This document shows, piece by piece, positions 1 to 11,900 of a stretch of 64,000 nucleotides of DNA. The DNA is from Oreohelix idahoensis (taxonomy: Eukaryota > Mollusca > Gastropoda > Stylommatophora > Oreohelicidae). A model generated the notes under the pieces. The model saw only the letters and a program-made list of their open reading frames with translations, was not told the origin of the DNA and did not search any database. The stretch spans positions 1 through 64,000 of the forward strand of contig JAMPIV010021227.1 in NCBI GenBank assembly GCA_024509875.1, given 5' to 3'. Position numbers and translations under genes: made by a program. Numbering within the stretch: position 1 is the first letter of the stretch; each line of letters starts with the position of its first letter.

Positions 1-1
1 T

Positions 2-256
2 CTTCAAATAGTACCCCTCAGGAAGCGCTTCCTATTTAACAAAGGGAAATTTATTCACAAAATCCTGTCACAGAATGCTCCAAAGTATCTTTGGCCGCTT
101 TTAAAATATAATGAAAGACGTAGTCAGCGCTTAAACAAATTACAGGTACCCAAGCCCAGGCTAGACCTATTTAAGACTAGTTTGGCTTACTCAGCTGCTC
201 ATCTTTGGAACAATCTTCCCAATGACCTGAAAAACACGCACAGTCCTTACTCATAA
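2..256 (+). pseudogene. 3' end of a non-LTR retrotransposon RT ORF
   Basis: An open frame enters from the window edge and ends at TAA 254-256 (84 codons). The translation has the pattern typical of the C-terminal tail of CR1/Jockey-like polyproteins: basic residues, then FKTSLAYSAAHLWNNLP and a short polar end. This tail follows the RT domain and has no catalytic motif of its own. The element lies mostly outside the window, so its state cannot be judged. Clade is not assigned. Confidence 0.6.
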
Positions 257-1026
257 AATCGTATACTGTTCAAATACTTCATGAGTGCTGATTATATGCC
301 ACCCTAACTGATTGTGTTGTACTTTTATCTAATATACTGTATGGAGGCGCTGACGATCTAGTTTTCATTACAATATACTTATTCTTAATATTATATTCTT
401 AATAACTTATATTCTTAATTTTATGATCAGGTACTGTTAATGTATGTTGTTATACTTCCTTGTAATGTTGCACTGCCCTTACATTAATACTTTCAGTACG
501 CTGGAGAATGTTTGAGTAACAGTAATAAAAGATGAGCAAGAGGAAGGAAGAATGCAAGAGAGGACTGTGCCCGATTTTCAACCCTTCGCAAACTAATTGC
601 TTTCGTATATGTCTATCAAGCTATCTACCTAGTCTGATTCTGGTCTTGAGTTTGGGACGCAAAGACAGCGAGGAAAGTAACTGTTTACCCCACCTCATCT
701 TGAAGAATCTTAAAAAAAAAGTCCTTGAGTCATTCAGTTGCACACCGTTTGAAAATTTCACGAGTTCTTATAACATACTTCTGAATATGTCTCAAATCAC
801 TAATTTACTGTACGAAGAATTCGATTTTTATGTCTTGTTGTTGTTGTTTTTTTTTTTTTTTAAATGTTTATTTTTATTTATTTTATTTTTAAATTCATTA
901 TTATTATTTTTTATTTTATTTTATTTATTTATTTATTTTTTAAATTTTATTTTAAAAACGTACTTTAATTATGATGATTATTGCAAATGTAATATTACTT
1001 TTATAATGATAAATGCCTTAATTATA
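257..1026. other. AT-rich gene-free stretch
   Basis: Probably the 3' untranslated part of the preceding non-LTR fragment followed by A/T-rich sequence. The open frame at 532-1104 is low-complexity Phe/Leu/Tyr sequence from T-rich DNA that runs into the LTR at 1027. I see no gene. Confidence 0.6.
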
Positions 1027-2090
1027 TGTGGCCGTGTACATAGTTGTTCCTTTGGAAACAGACTATATTCTTACAAGACAGAGGAAGCACAGACCACCCC
1101 ATAATTTTATATTTTATGAGAAACAGAAAATAATAAATAGTGTCACATATTTAGGGTAGAGTCGCTTCTACACGCCATTTCTAATAATTGGGTGATTTCC
1201 CCTGACCAATCGGATAGCTCAGATTTACCCCGGGGAAAGTGGAACAACGACGCCATTTTGGCAGTAGAATGAAAGAGCGCAACTCAAGAGGTCGTATCTG
1301 GTCCAGCTCTACATATTTCTTAGTTTGAGAAAATCAAACTTCAACATTTCTTATAAAATGTGTATTTCAGGACATTGAGTGGTTATAATTTTCTTACTGG
1401 CGTAAGTAGTGACAATCGTTAAATATGTATTTTGAATAGAGCTCCCAACCCTAGTCGCAGCAGAACTAGGTTCGAGGATTTGAGTCAATTTGCAAAAAAA
1501 TGTCTTACACCTCAAACCATGTAGAGTAGAAAATATTCTTGTGTTGGAAAGCATTTAACTCAAGGAATGCTTATGACGATAAAGAAATCAAGGACAAATC
1601 TGAGGAGATGGGTAAATGTCGTCGAACCTAAAATAAGACTGTAACTTAAAGGAAGGAACACGGTGGAATGAGAAGGTTCGCCATATTTGACAATTGAGTA
1701 GGCCTACGAGACAAAGATGCAAAAAGGGATTTTTGCATCGATGAAAGCATCTGATGAGATGATAGAATTTCATTTTACTTATTATTGTAAAAATGTTCTG
1801 AATTCCAGACTTTGTTGAAATTTTAAGTTTCATGCTGAAAGATATTAAAAGTTTTGCATGAAATCGAACGCTGTTGAAAAGGTGAATTACTACAGTTTTG
1901 AGATCTAGATAAGAAATCTATCCATTTCAATTAAATTCGCTACATCAACACCTAAGAGAAGAAAATCGAACCTGGTAACACAAATTTAAGAGAGAAATCT
2001 AAATCTCTGGTGATTAGGCCAGTTAAACATCTGCTCTCTGTAAAGTAAACTGAAAATACTGCATATACCGGCACTGCCACATGATGTAAT
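1027..2090 (+). repeat. 5' LTR of gypsy copy A
   Basis: Begins TGTGGCCGTGTACATAG and ends CACATGATGTAAT. The same sequence recurs at 12789-13857 and the two diverge exactly at these limits. An AATAAA lies near 1130. The start is TG but the end is not the canonical CA. Open frames inside it are not coding. Confidence 0.9.
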
Positions 2091-2091
2091 A

Positions 2092-2109
2092 TGGTGCCGT
2101 TCCAGTCCT
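2092..2109 (+). other. Candidate tRNA primer-binding site
   Basis: The sequence right after the LTR starts TGGTGCCGTTCCAG, with the TGG expected where the tRNA CCA end pairs. A similar TGGTGCCCGTGACC occurs about 50 bp downstream (near 2143). I cannot assign the tRNA. Confidence 0.4.
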
Positions 2110-2197
2110 AAGGAACACCTGCCCCGGTTACATGAAGGTAATATGGTGCCCGTGACCACTTCTCTTTGATAAAGCGAATAACTAGCGATCATAGACC

Positions 2198-3274
2198 ATG
2201 GACGATTTACTACAAAATTTTCAACAGCTGGGTGTGGAACAACAACAACAACAACCACAGAACCAACCCGTAAATACACAACCACTGCAGCCCCAGGACA
2301 GACAAAATATGGAAGGACCAACAATAATAGCGCTACGGCAAATTACTGAAACCCTACAGAAAAATGACAACTACGCGAAATTCACACAGGTTAGATCCAT
2401 TGTTCAGCCGTTCGATGGCAACAAGAAAAAATTCAGAAGATGGTTGTCCGACATGGAAAAATTTGCGGCACTAGCAGAGGCAACAACGGATGAAGAGAAA
2501 AAGAAAATCGCTCTGTTAGGTTCTGATTCGTACGTGACTGATTTTTTAAGAAGGAGGTCCCAGCAGTACCCCACAGAAACCTACGAGTCCCTAAAAAAAG
2601 AGCTCACCCAGAGATATGGGGAAATCATAGACAAAATGCATGCTTGGTCAGTCCTTAGAAGCATGAAACAGGAAAGAGATGAATCGGTACAACTTTTTGG
2701 AGATCGATTCCTCAATATGGCAGAAGAGGCATTTTGCGGAGAAATCCCTACCACACCTGATGTAGAAATACAGTTAGTGGGGATATTTGCCGATGGCCTT
2801 AGAGCGGAAAATATCAGAAGGCATCTTATTAGAAAAGACACCAAGACTATTGCTGAAACAATCCAAGCAGCAATACAGGAGGAAAATCTTCACCGAAGGT
2901 TCCAACAAAGAGCAGGTAGGGAACCCCGACCAGAATATAGGGACTATGATGAGCATGAGCCTATGGAAGTTGACCATACCAGGAGGCAATGGACTCGCCC
3001 ACGACAACGAGATGATAGGCCCCGCAATTATAGACCCCCCACACAGAGGCAAAACGACGTCAATAATGTCAATACAAACGGATGCTTTACATGCGGTAGG
3101 CTCGGACATGGTTACAAGTCCTGTAGAGCAAATTACAATCATGCACCATTCAGAAGAGGAGGTTACCAACCACAACAACCCGCACCACCCCCACGTGATT
3201 ACACCAGAAATCAGTATACCAGAGGCGCACCTCAACCCCTCATGCGTCAGGGAAACGGCCGCGCCACTCACTAA
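2198..3274 (+). CDS. gag: Gag polyprotein, gypsy copy A
   Basis: The 358-residue frame opens about 110 bp after the LTR. The N-terminus is Gln/Asn-rich, followed by a helical capsid-like segment (about 60-235), then an Arg/Pro/Gln-rich tail with one CCHC zinc knuckle, C-FT-C-GRLG-H-GYKS-C (about 295-310). This fits the capsid/nucleocapsid precursor that packages element RNA. The TAA at 3272-3274 lies inside a predicted frameshift pseudoknot, so a fraction of translation should continue into pol. The frame is intact. Confidence 0.88.
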   Translation: MDDLLQNFQQLGVEQQQQQPQNQPVNTQPLQPQDRQNMEGPTIIALRQITETLQKNDNYAKFTQVRSIVQPFDGNKKKFRRWLSDMEKFAALAEATTDEEKKKIALLGSDSYVTDFLRRRSQQYPTETYESLKKELTQRYGEIIDKMHAWSVLRSMKQERDESVQLFGDRFLNMAEEAFCGEIPTTPDVEIQLVGIFADGLRAENIRRHLIRKDTKTIAETIQAAIQEENLHRRFQQRAGREPRPEYRDYDEHEPMEVDHTRRQWTRPRQRDDRPRNYRPPTQRQNDVNNVNTNGCFTCGRLGHGYKSCRANYNHAPFRRGGYQPQQPAPPPRDYTRNQYTRGAPQPLMRQGNGRATH

Positions 3275-3315
3275 ACAGGACCGTTAGTGAGGGCAACAAT
3301 CACAGAAACTGGTCC
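3250..3315 (+). promoter_or_regulatory. -1 ribosomal frameshift signal (slippery heptamer plus predicted pseudoknot)
   Basis: GGGAAAC at 3250-3256 is positioned as G GGA AAC in the gag frame, the X XXY YYZ form of a -1 slip site. A stem pairs CTCACTAA (3267-3274) with TTAGTGAG (3284-3291), 10 nt downstream. Its loop GGACC (3278-3282) can pair with GGTCC (3311-3315), giving an H-type pseudoknot. The pol frame is -1 relative to gag and is open from 3199, so it overlaps the end of gag by 76 nt. Confidence 0.75.
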
Positions 3316-3351
3316 AAAACAAAAGAAACAACACAGAACAGAAATTGTCAA

Positions 3352-5529
3352 GTGGGCCCATCCAGTAAAATACAATATGAAGAAATGTTGCATGATGGAA
3401 CTAAAATACATCCGGACCCCAGTTCCTGCATCATGTCTATACAGGGCCAACAATATAGGGCACTGGTAGATACAGGAGCATCCATCAGCCTTATTAGGTT
3501 CCAGCTGTTCAAGAGGATCCAACACTTAGTACGATTTCAACCGTCCAAAACACACCTAGCTTCAGTCACGGGACAAAGACTAAATTCAGTTGGGACAGCA
3601 TGGCTAAAATTTTCCTTAGGCGAAACAAATTTTGAACACCCATTTGTCATTACTAAAGGAATGTCTAGAAATCTTATCCTAGGGAGAGATTTTTTTAACA
3701 AACACAAAGTTCGAATATACTATGACCTCCACAAAATCAAAGTCAACAATACGTACATAGATCTCCAGGACGATATCCACATAGCGTCTTTAGTAAGGAT
3801 TACAGCTCCCATAACGGTGGCTCCAAACTCCCTGGTCATAGCAAAAGGCAGAGTAAAAAATTCTGAGTACATAACACCAGGGCAATCAATTCAAGTACAG
3901 CCCCTAGCAGAAGAAAGCATTATTGATGACCCATTGTTGCAAATTACAGAGGGAATCGCTGAAGTCTCGAAGTCCAGAGATTTCCCCATCATGATATTGA
4001 ATATGTCAGGAAAAACTACCACTATAAAAAGAGGCACAGTTGTAGCGCAAGTGGATACGTCAACAATAAGACAAACCAAAACCAATAGAGACCATCCACA
4101 AATTGTCTCAACCACTCCCACTGGACATAATGCACGAAATCGCAGTACAAATAACCATAGTACACGGAAAGTAAACAGTTATAAGGCTTATGCAGAAAAA
4201 GGCAGTAACATCAGTCACAGTTATGTTACACCACAGCATACCCTACCCAGATGGCAGAAACGAACCAGTCCATACATAAGAAGAGAAAGGCCACAGTATG
4301 AAAATGACTATAATTACTCATTCTTGCGCCCCAGCACACCAAGAGAAAAGATGAAGTGCTGTATATCACAGAGTAACAGAGAAACAGAAATTGTCTTGCC
4401 AGGAGGATATCCAAAGCGACAAGACAGTGATACATGCCCCATGGAGTATCAATATAACTCAAAAACAGGTGGATATGATAAAGTCCCAAAACCAATTGAA
4501 ATTTCCGAAGAAAAGGAAGAATTCTTATATGACTATACCACAGGAGGATACTATAGCAGCAAAGTTGGAAACAGAAAGAATGAAAAATTTTCGCCCAGGG
4601 AAAGAAGACAGCCCTATAGCACAAACAGAAGAAATACAGTAACGTACGCGGATAAGCGCAGTTACGGCAGAAATAATCAGAAAAAATGGCACAACAACGA
4701 CTACCCCAGAAATATAATAAGAAATGAATATACAGTAAATGCAGTGACAAATGGAAATGCACACAGTACATGGCAGAGGAGACAGTACCAAGCACAGCCC
4801 AATGAACGGCAAAGAACTACGCAAAAGAAAGCCACATACCAGGAGCAGAGATTTTCACAAGATGCAAGAAAAATGTCCCAAAATTATGGGAATGAAACGG
4901 AGGCATCAAGACAGACCAGAGATATCATAGCAGATCATAAATACAGAGAGAGAATAGCTCAGTTACTTGCAACCCTGAATGCCACAGAAGATAATAAGCA
5001 ACGTTTGAAAACGTTTGTAGAAAAGCACCAGGATGTATTCGCACTCAATGACATGGAATTAGGCAGAACTAACACTGTCAAAATGGACATTCAAACAACC
5101 ACAGAGGAGCCAATACATATGAAACCCTATCATACGCCCTTGAAAAACAGAGAACTCGTGGAAAGGTCTATAAATGAAATGCTACAGGCAGGAATCATCG
5201 AAAGATCCCGTTCCCAATGGTCCTCACCCATAGTGATCGTAACAAAGAAAGACGGCTCCAGTCGCTTTTGCTGCGACTACCGTGCCCTTAACAAAATCAC
5301 AAAAGTCATTTCCTACCCCCTCCCCAGGATAGACGATCTACTTGCGACGTTAGGAAAGTCTACATACTTTACCACACTTGATGCAAGGTCAGGCTTTTGG
5401 TGCATCCCCATGACACCTGAGGCAAAAACAGAAATCCACATTCTGTTCACATATGGGAAGCTTTTTTTGGAATGTTATGCCATTTGGTCTAAAAGGATCT
5501 CCAGCAACATATATGTCACTCATGGATGA
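3352..5529 (+). pseudogene. pol: Pol part 1: aspartic protease and N-terminal RT, gypsy copy A
   Basis: The frame is open from 3199, so entry by frameshift is likelier than the ATG at 3352. The retropepsin motif ALVDTGAS (Asp40 from that ATG) and the ILGRDF strand mark the protease. A low-complexity Asn/Tyr/Arg-rich linker of over 300 residues follows, long for this family. RT starts near residue 590 and shows the substrate-pocket sequence SPIVIVTKKDGSSRFCCDYR and TTLDARSGFW with the first catalytic Asp. Homology then leaves this frame at a T7 run (5462-5468) and continues in the next. The last ~20 residues before the stop at 5529 are out of frame. Confidence 0.88.
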
Positions 5530-6028
5530 AGTGTTAAAGGGTCTACATCCATTTGCCCTGGCATACATAGACGATATCCTGATACATACCGCAGGCACGA
5601 TGGAAGACCACCTCCGCAAGGTTGAAACAGTGTTTGATAGACTCAGGCATCACCAAATAAAGTTAAAACTGTCGAAGTGTGAGTTTCTAAAGACAGAAAC
5701 AAAATATTTAGGCTTTGTCATCAATAGACATGGCGTCAGACCTGATGAAGATAAAGTCAAAGCCATAAGAGAAATGCCTAGCCCCAAGACGGTGAGACAA
5801 ACACGCTCATTTATTGGTACAATAGGGTACTATAGGCGCCACATCATCAATTTCTCCAGAGCAGCAGAGCCTTTGATAGCCCTTACCCGCAAGTATGCAC
5901 GCTTCAAATGGACAGAAGACTGCCAGAGATCCTTTGAGTATCTAAAAAAATGCCCTAACCACCATCCCACTGCTTGGACATCCAGATATTTCTCAGCCCA
6001 TGATACTATACGCCGATGCCTCAGATAA
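5453..6028 (+). pseudogene. pol: Pol part 2: RT palm, thumb and connection, gypsy copy A
   Basis: Continues the RT in a second frame from the T7 run: VMPFGLKGSPATY, then the catalytic YIDD (5564-5575) and the thumb pattern KYLGFVINRHG. It ends with the connection towards RNase H (FIGTIGYYRRHI). After the A7 run at 5944-5950 the homologous frame moves again, so the C-terminal ~26 residues of this frame are nonsense. A single-nucleotide length error in each run would account for the breaks. Confidence 0.88.
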
Positions 6029-8918
6029 CGCAATTGGTGCTTGTTTGGTCCAACCTGTACTAGAAGATGAAACACCCATCCTACCAAACATTCCAAATGA
6101 GAAACCCATTGCATTCCTATCCCACGCATTGTCAAAGTCACAAAAACGGTGGACCACCACTGAGAAAGAAGCATATGCTATTCACTATGCAGTACAAAAG
6201 TTTGACTTTTACGTCAGAGGAACTAAACTCATTATAAGAACTGATCATCAACCTTTGGTTAACTGGCTCACCAAAACACAAGAACAGCCAAAGAAGTTAC
6301 AGACATGGGCAATGAATTTACAGTCCTACGACACCACTATCGAACATATCCCAGGCGAAATGAACACCTGTGCAGACCTCTTATCCAGGATTAAATATGA
6401 TGATGAAACTGAAGTGAAAACAAATAGAGTCAAAAATGATGGCACATCCTCAGAGATTGACGATAATGCTAAAGAAATTAATGAAATTACTTCATCAAGT
6501 CGAAGAAGTACCTCAGATTCCGCCACTCAAGTAGAAGAAGAAAGCCAAGAGATGTTTGACATGAGAGTAGAACAAGCGAAAGATGCAGAAATTGTCAAGC
6601 TGCTCACATACGTGAAAGAAAACCCAACAAAAAGTAAAGATTTTACAGTACACCCAACGGATGGAATTCTATACTATATTGATCAGAAACAAGAAGGGAC
6701 ACTAAGAAAAGTCATTCCAGCACATCTAGTCCCAGAAGTATTGCTACAGTTTCATGATAACAACGGGCACATGGGAAGAGACAAAACAATTGATGTCATA
6801 AAGAAAAGGTATTATTGGCAAACTTTCTACAAGGACATTACAGAATATGTAGCCACCTGTAGAACATGTAAATTGAGAAACATGAAGCCACATTTAATTC
6901 CCCTTCAAGAAATGCAACCTTCCCATTACCCCATGCAAACAGTGAGCATTGACTTATCAGGTCCTTACCCACTCACCCAATCAGGCAACAAATACCTCCT
7001 GCACATAGTTGACCAATACTCTGTTTGGCCAGAAAGTTACCCACTCAGTGATGCCACATCGCAGTCCATCACGCAAATTTTTTTACAAGAATTCATTCCC
7101 AGGCATGGCTGTCCAAAACGAATCATTTCAGACAACGGTAAACAGTTTATAGGTAACCCATTTAAAGCCACCTTACACCAGCTGAATATTGAGCATACTA
7201 CAACCACTTATTATTGCCCAAATGCAAATGGCAGAAATGAACGCATGCACGCCACCCTACATGATATTATTAGCAAATATATCAAGGGGAACCACCAATA
7301 CTGGGACCTATACATTAACCAAGCTCTTGAAGCCATCCGAGTAAACGTGAACGATACCACAGGAATGTCACCCTTTCTCATGCTATACGGAAGAGAACCA
7401 AACTTTCCGTTAGACAACCTACTTCGCCCACAAAGAAAATACATGGGAGAAGACCCCATCGAAATAATCCTTCAAGAAAAGTATAAAGCTCACCAGATTG
7501 CACAACGAAATACGCAGAAGGCATTTCACAAGAAACAGAAACAACATGATAAATCAGCCAAGCTACCAACGTACAAAATAGGAGACAGAGTATACTACAA
7601 GAAACATGTACGCAGTTCAAAATTCGATGACCGATGGTTAGATGGCTACAAAATCATGAAACAAACTACGCCTGTAAACTTCATTATTTGGAATGAAGAG
7701 AAACAACACCAAACAAAAGCTCACGTAAAACAAATAAAAATTGATAATCACCGGCCCATTCCGCCTCTGACGACAAATACAAGACCAGTCAGAAAAGCCA
7801 CCCTAAATTATAATCCATCCAGCACAGATTCGTCTGACATATCAGAGTCAGAGACGACAGACTCTGAATTTTACCAAGACGACCACATACCCAGACCACC
7901 CACAGATGAAATACATCGAGCAAGACAACAACGAGACTCGTCCGAAAGCGAAGAAGATATCCCACCACTTGAATTACGTAATAGACTACAAGACAGAGAC
8001 CTGCGCATTAGAAATGAAGAAATCATGCCACAGACGTCACACGATGACAACACGAAAACACCTTATATCCACACTCAAACTTACTCCCACAGTGATAAAT
8101 CGTCAGCTGATACCTATCACACCCCCAGTTCAGGCAGTTCTAGTTTTAACACTAGTGAAAACCAAACACTGCTATACCACAAGAACAAGATTGCTCGTTC
8201 AAAACAATCAGATCCTGAAGAAACTATACCCAAGCAGATTGTTGAACCATATACCAGCGATCTTTATGGAGACGAAACAGAACAAGACAGCATAGCTTTG
8301 TCAGACCCCAACGAACATAATGACAGAAAAATGGTAGAATTATACCAACAAGAAACAGACATTGATACAGCTAGTTCCATTGAAACCAGTGATGCGGATA
8401 GTACATTATTTGTACCAGTCAGCTCCAGCGTCAAACGCGCCTATAAAACAGAATCTGATGACTCAATCCCTAGCAACAAAATTCCGCGTATACAGCACAA
8501 CTATATCAGACGAAAGATTCTGAAGAAACGCAATCATGTTCCAAAACCAAGCCGAGAAGTGTTAGCCTCATCTCAACTAGTCAAAAACAACAGTGTGCAA
8601 ATTACTGTGCCCATTGTAACCAGTGCTAACGTTCAGCACAACCAGGTCAGAAGAAAAATCAAGGCGAAACATATACCTGCCTCAAAACCAACAGATGTTC
8701 CAGCCATACAAACCCTAACCACAGTAAAACCATCACCGCAATCAAATGATGTTAAGCCATCACCGCATTCGTCAATGTCCTCAGTGTCCCAACAATCAGC
8801 AAATGCAGTGTCGTCGCCTATCACACCCGTCACCACTGCTACTCAGTATGATGCTCGCCTAAGCAGTCGGGACATTGCAAGGTTAGAGATGGTGAAGGAA
8901 CTAGCGAAGCTGTTCTGA
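6000..8918 (+). CDS. pol: Pol part 3: RNase H and integrase with a long C-terminal tail, gypsy copy A
   Basis: RNase H acidic residues are in YADAS, EKEAY and RTDHQPL (about 1-100); homology in this frame begins upstream at about 5950. Integrase follows: an HHCC zinc module (HDNNGH and CRTC, about 250-290), then the catalytic triad in SIDLSGP, SDNGKQF and GRNERMH with 35 residues between the last Asp and Glu (D,D35E). There is no chromodomain. From about residue 600 to 972 comes a Ser/Thr/Asp/Glu-rich, apparently disordered tail ending SSRDIARLEMVKELAKLF. Its function is unknown. Confidence 0.9.
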   Translation: MILYADASDNAIGACLVQPVLEDETPILPNIPNEKPIAFLSHALSKSQKRWTTTEKEAYAIHYAVQKFDFYVRGTKLIIRTDHQPLVNWLTKTQEQPKKLQTWAMNLQSYDTTIEHIPGEMNTCADLLSRIKYDDETEVKTNRVKNDGTSSEIDDNAKEINEITSSSRRSTSDSATQVEEESQEMFDMRVEQAKDAEIVKLLTYVKENPTKSKDFTVHPTDGILYYIDQKQEGTLRKVIPAHLVPEVLLQFHDNNGHMGRDKTIDVIKKRYYWQTFYKDITEYVATCRTCKLRNMKPHLIPLQEMQPSHYPMQTVSIDLSGPYPLTQSGNKYLLHIVDQYSVWPESYPLSDATSQSITQIFLQEFIPRHGCPKRIISDNGKQFIGNPFKATLHQLNIEHTTTTYYCPNANGRNERMHATLHDIISKYIKGNHQYWDLYINQALEAIRVNVNDTTGMSPFLMLYGREPNFPLDNLLRPQRKYMGEDPIEIILQEKYKAHQIAQRNTQKAFHKKQKQHDKSAKLPTYKIGDRVYYKKHVRSSKFDDRWLDGYKIMKQTTPVNFIIWNEEKQHQTKAHVKQIKIDNHRPIPPLTTNTRPVRKATLNYNPSSTDSSDISESETTDSEFYQDDHIPRPPTDEIHRARQQRDSSESEEDIPPLELRNRLQDRDLRIRNEEIMPQTSHDDNTKTPYIHTQTYSHSDKSSADTYHTPSSGSSSFNTSENQTLLYHKNKIARSKQSDPEETIPKQIVEPYTSDLYGDETEQDSIALSDPNEHNDRKMVELYQQETDIDTASSIETSDADSTLFVPVSSSVKRAYKTESDDSIPSNKIPRIQHNYIRRKILKKRNHVPKPSREVLASSQLVKNNSVQITVPIVTSANVQHNQVRRKIKAKHIPASKPTDVPAIQTLTTVKPSPQSNDVKPSPHSSMSSVSQQSANAVSSPITPVTTATQYDARLSSRDIARLEMVKELAKLF

Positions 8919-11900
8919 AAAACACGCCCAGGTGTTTTATATGTTCGCAAATCCGAACACGGTCAACGCATATGTGAACAAACCTTTTTAACAATGTACT
9001 AACTCTCCCCATGTACTCTATTTTCAGTTTTTGACAGTTCAAATGACTTGCTTACAGACTAAGATGTCAAAGCCTCACTGAGAAAGTTATTTTTTCCAGC
9101 CTTAGAATACGGATGCCCAGAAAGAAATCAAGACCAGCACACGGAGGATTTTCTTTAGATAGCATAATTGTGAAATAAAAATGTTAAAACAATTGATAAC
9201 ACACGGTGTTACGAGTTTACAGACACCCTTATTTAGTTACATACATTTTCTTAATATTTAGAATGTTACACAACTTTACCTATAACACATGTGTCACACT
9301 ATTCTGTTGTAACATTCATCTCCACTTTTGTAACTGATCATATTCCACGCTCCATTCACCAGCATTTTCATGCAGACACTTTACACCAGTAGTTTTTTTT
9401 TTTTTCTTACCTCATACTAATATTTCTTTGATCTATATTATGCTAAACTCCTTGATATCTGCCACCTTGATCAATCATACTGTTCCTACTATAATATCTC
9501 TCAACAGCACATAATTCATACCCAAAACTAGTATTGTAGGTTATGCTATTTTTTCTCCACAGGATTATTTATTTTCAAATGTACATTATTATTTTAGACC
9601 CAGATGTATATTAGTACTGTCAAAAATTTTACTGCCTATCACAAATACCCCAATGACATTTGCGCATGCTGAATTTCTGCAAATGAAGAATCCCTTGAGA
9701 GCATTAGTATATGCTAACCCCAGATTGAACACATTACACCTATTTGTTGATGATGCCTTTGCCCATGTTAAAGAAATAGCATTTGCACATGCTGACCTAG
9801 CAAATGAAATACCCCATTACCGCATGATAACCACTAATGACACATGAGATGAAGAAGCAACTGGTTATGTATGATGAAGATGCCATTTTATATTAAGGTG
9901 AAACTTTATGTTGTCACAGCTGAGATTTTGTTGTAATGTTTATGCACAAAATCCCCCACATTAACATTGGAGGAGGAATAATCTTAGTCTTTCGTGGTTA
10001 CGAGATAAGACAAGGATATAATAGAATATTTGATGAATACCATGGAACAAATCAGAGCAGATGATTGTTGCACATATGAGGACCATATTTGAAGTCATTA
10101 TTGAAGGATTATCAGTAGACAAGAGACACAAATGAATTATGATAATCCCATGGAACCACAGGTACTAAGGACACAAAATGGAGATTAAATAATGGAGAAA
10201 AAAAAATAATGACTGAATAATTGCTACGCCCAGAGGTAAAGGAAATAGAGATGCATCCGCATTTTGGAGAAGATATCTCTTTGATTTTTGCTTATTGCCT
10301 TTGTAATATGAACATTGTTGTATAACAAATGACTATTCCTTATCACGAATTACAGAATGTTGTAAGATAGTTGGAATAAATTGACAATTTAAAATACTCA
10401 TAACATACCCAGAATTACAGGAGAAAAAAAAAATAAATGATTGATGAAAGTGGACACACTGAGATTTGCTCACCCCGAGGATATTGGATAAAAAAAAAAA
10501 AAAAAAAAAAATAATGTTATCCCAAGGACAGACATGTCACAGATATATCATGGAGATACTATGAAAAAAAAAAAAAAAAAAAAAAAGAATATCTAGATTA
10601 GAAATGCAGCAAACTTGGTCAAGGACACCATGAAATAGACCCCCGCCCCACACTTAAGATAACTGACGGATGAGATTTTTGAATTATAAGTACCATAAGT
10701 CACCCATCTGGCTGTAGTCAGCGGATGTTACAGGCACCACATAACTCTGACTAACCCTCGACCAGCGAAGGCAGAGTTGGTGTCGAAATTTTGCACATAT
10801 GTAAAAAGACATGTTTTTGTTCATGTTTTAGTAAAGTCTAGACATTTATGTTAATAGTTCTATAAATGATTAGTTGATATATTGATGATAAATATTCGCA
10901 AATATAGTACATGGACAATTAATATTTCCAGTACAGAATAAGAGGAATAGGAAGGATCCACATTTTAAATATTGGAGCACCATGAGCGAGGAATTGGACT
11001 TATAAAGAAAATGGAAATGGTACACTGTATGCAAGGATAACCAGAAATAATATGGATAAATAGTAGTCAGAGTGCCAGGAACTTTGTCTTACGAGAATAT
11101 TGTAGATTCCTCACGATCAATTGATTATTTTCTTCCTTTCTATGTCACATTTTTTTTTGAGTGATGACCCCAAAATTTTTTTTTCATCTCATATTGTCAA
11201 AAGTTCTTACATCTCAGTTGATAGTTCCATAAATAATTGTTTGATGTGTTTTGCATAAAGGTATTGCTAGATAAGGTACATAGGGAGTTACTAAGGATGA
11301 ATTCTCAAGATAACAGGAGGACTAGAATAGATACAATGATATTGGAACACCATAAATGATACATTGGTGTTATGAAAAAAAAAAAAAAGGAGACAAATAT
11401 AAATTGTATACAAGGATGCCTCGAGAGTGACAACATGGATACATATTGTCAAGAGTATAAGCAGTTGTCTTAAAAGAGAAAATAAAGTAATACGGAACCC
11501 AATGTAGAAAATTCATGATGATTTGGAAACTATATTTTTCTTTTCCCTTCTATTTCATAATATGATAGTAACACATTCGTCTGTTGGTTGCTGAACAATG
11601 TGATGTTTGAAAATTGATGTATGGGAAGTCAAAGAAGATCTTTGAAGAATAAATATATATATATAAAATAATATTTCTAGGGAAGAGTTCACAAAAAAAA
11701 AAAATATACTGTATTGACAGAAAAGAAGGAATGATTAGAAATAACTGACTAATGGACAGGATCACCACCAGACGTACGGATATTGGAAACAAACATCACA
11801 TATTTTGAAAAAAAAAAAAAAAAAAAGTAAAAAATAATGTAATATAGAACATTTTCTACAGTGACGGACTTAGAACGAATTTATACACTTACCATTTAGA

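Noticed and set aside
532..1104. 190-codon plus-strand open frame
   Set aside because: T-rich low-complexity translation (runs of Phe/Leu) that crosses into the LTR; no domain.
9653..9847. 64-codon frame with repeated FAH motifs in the 3' region of copy A
   Set aside because: Short, no ATG context or domain; the repeats reflect duplicated DNA words. Not enough for a gene.
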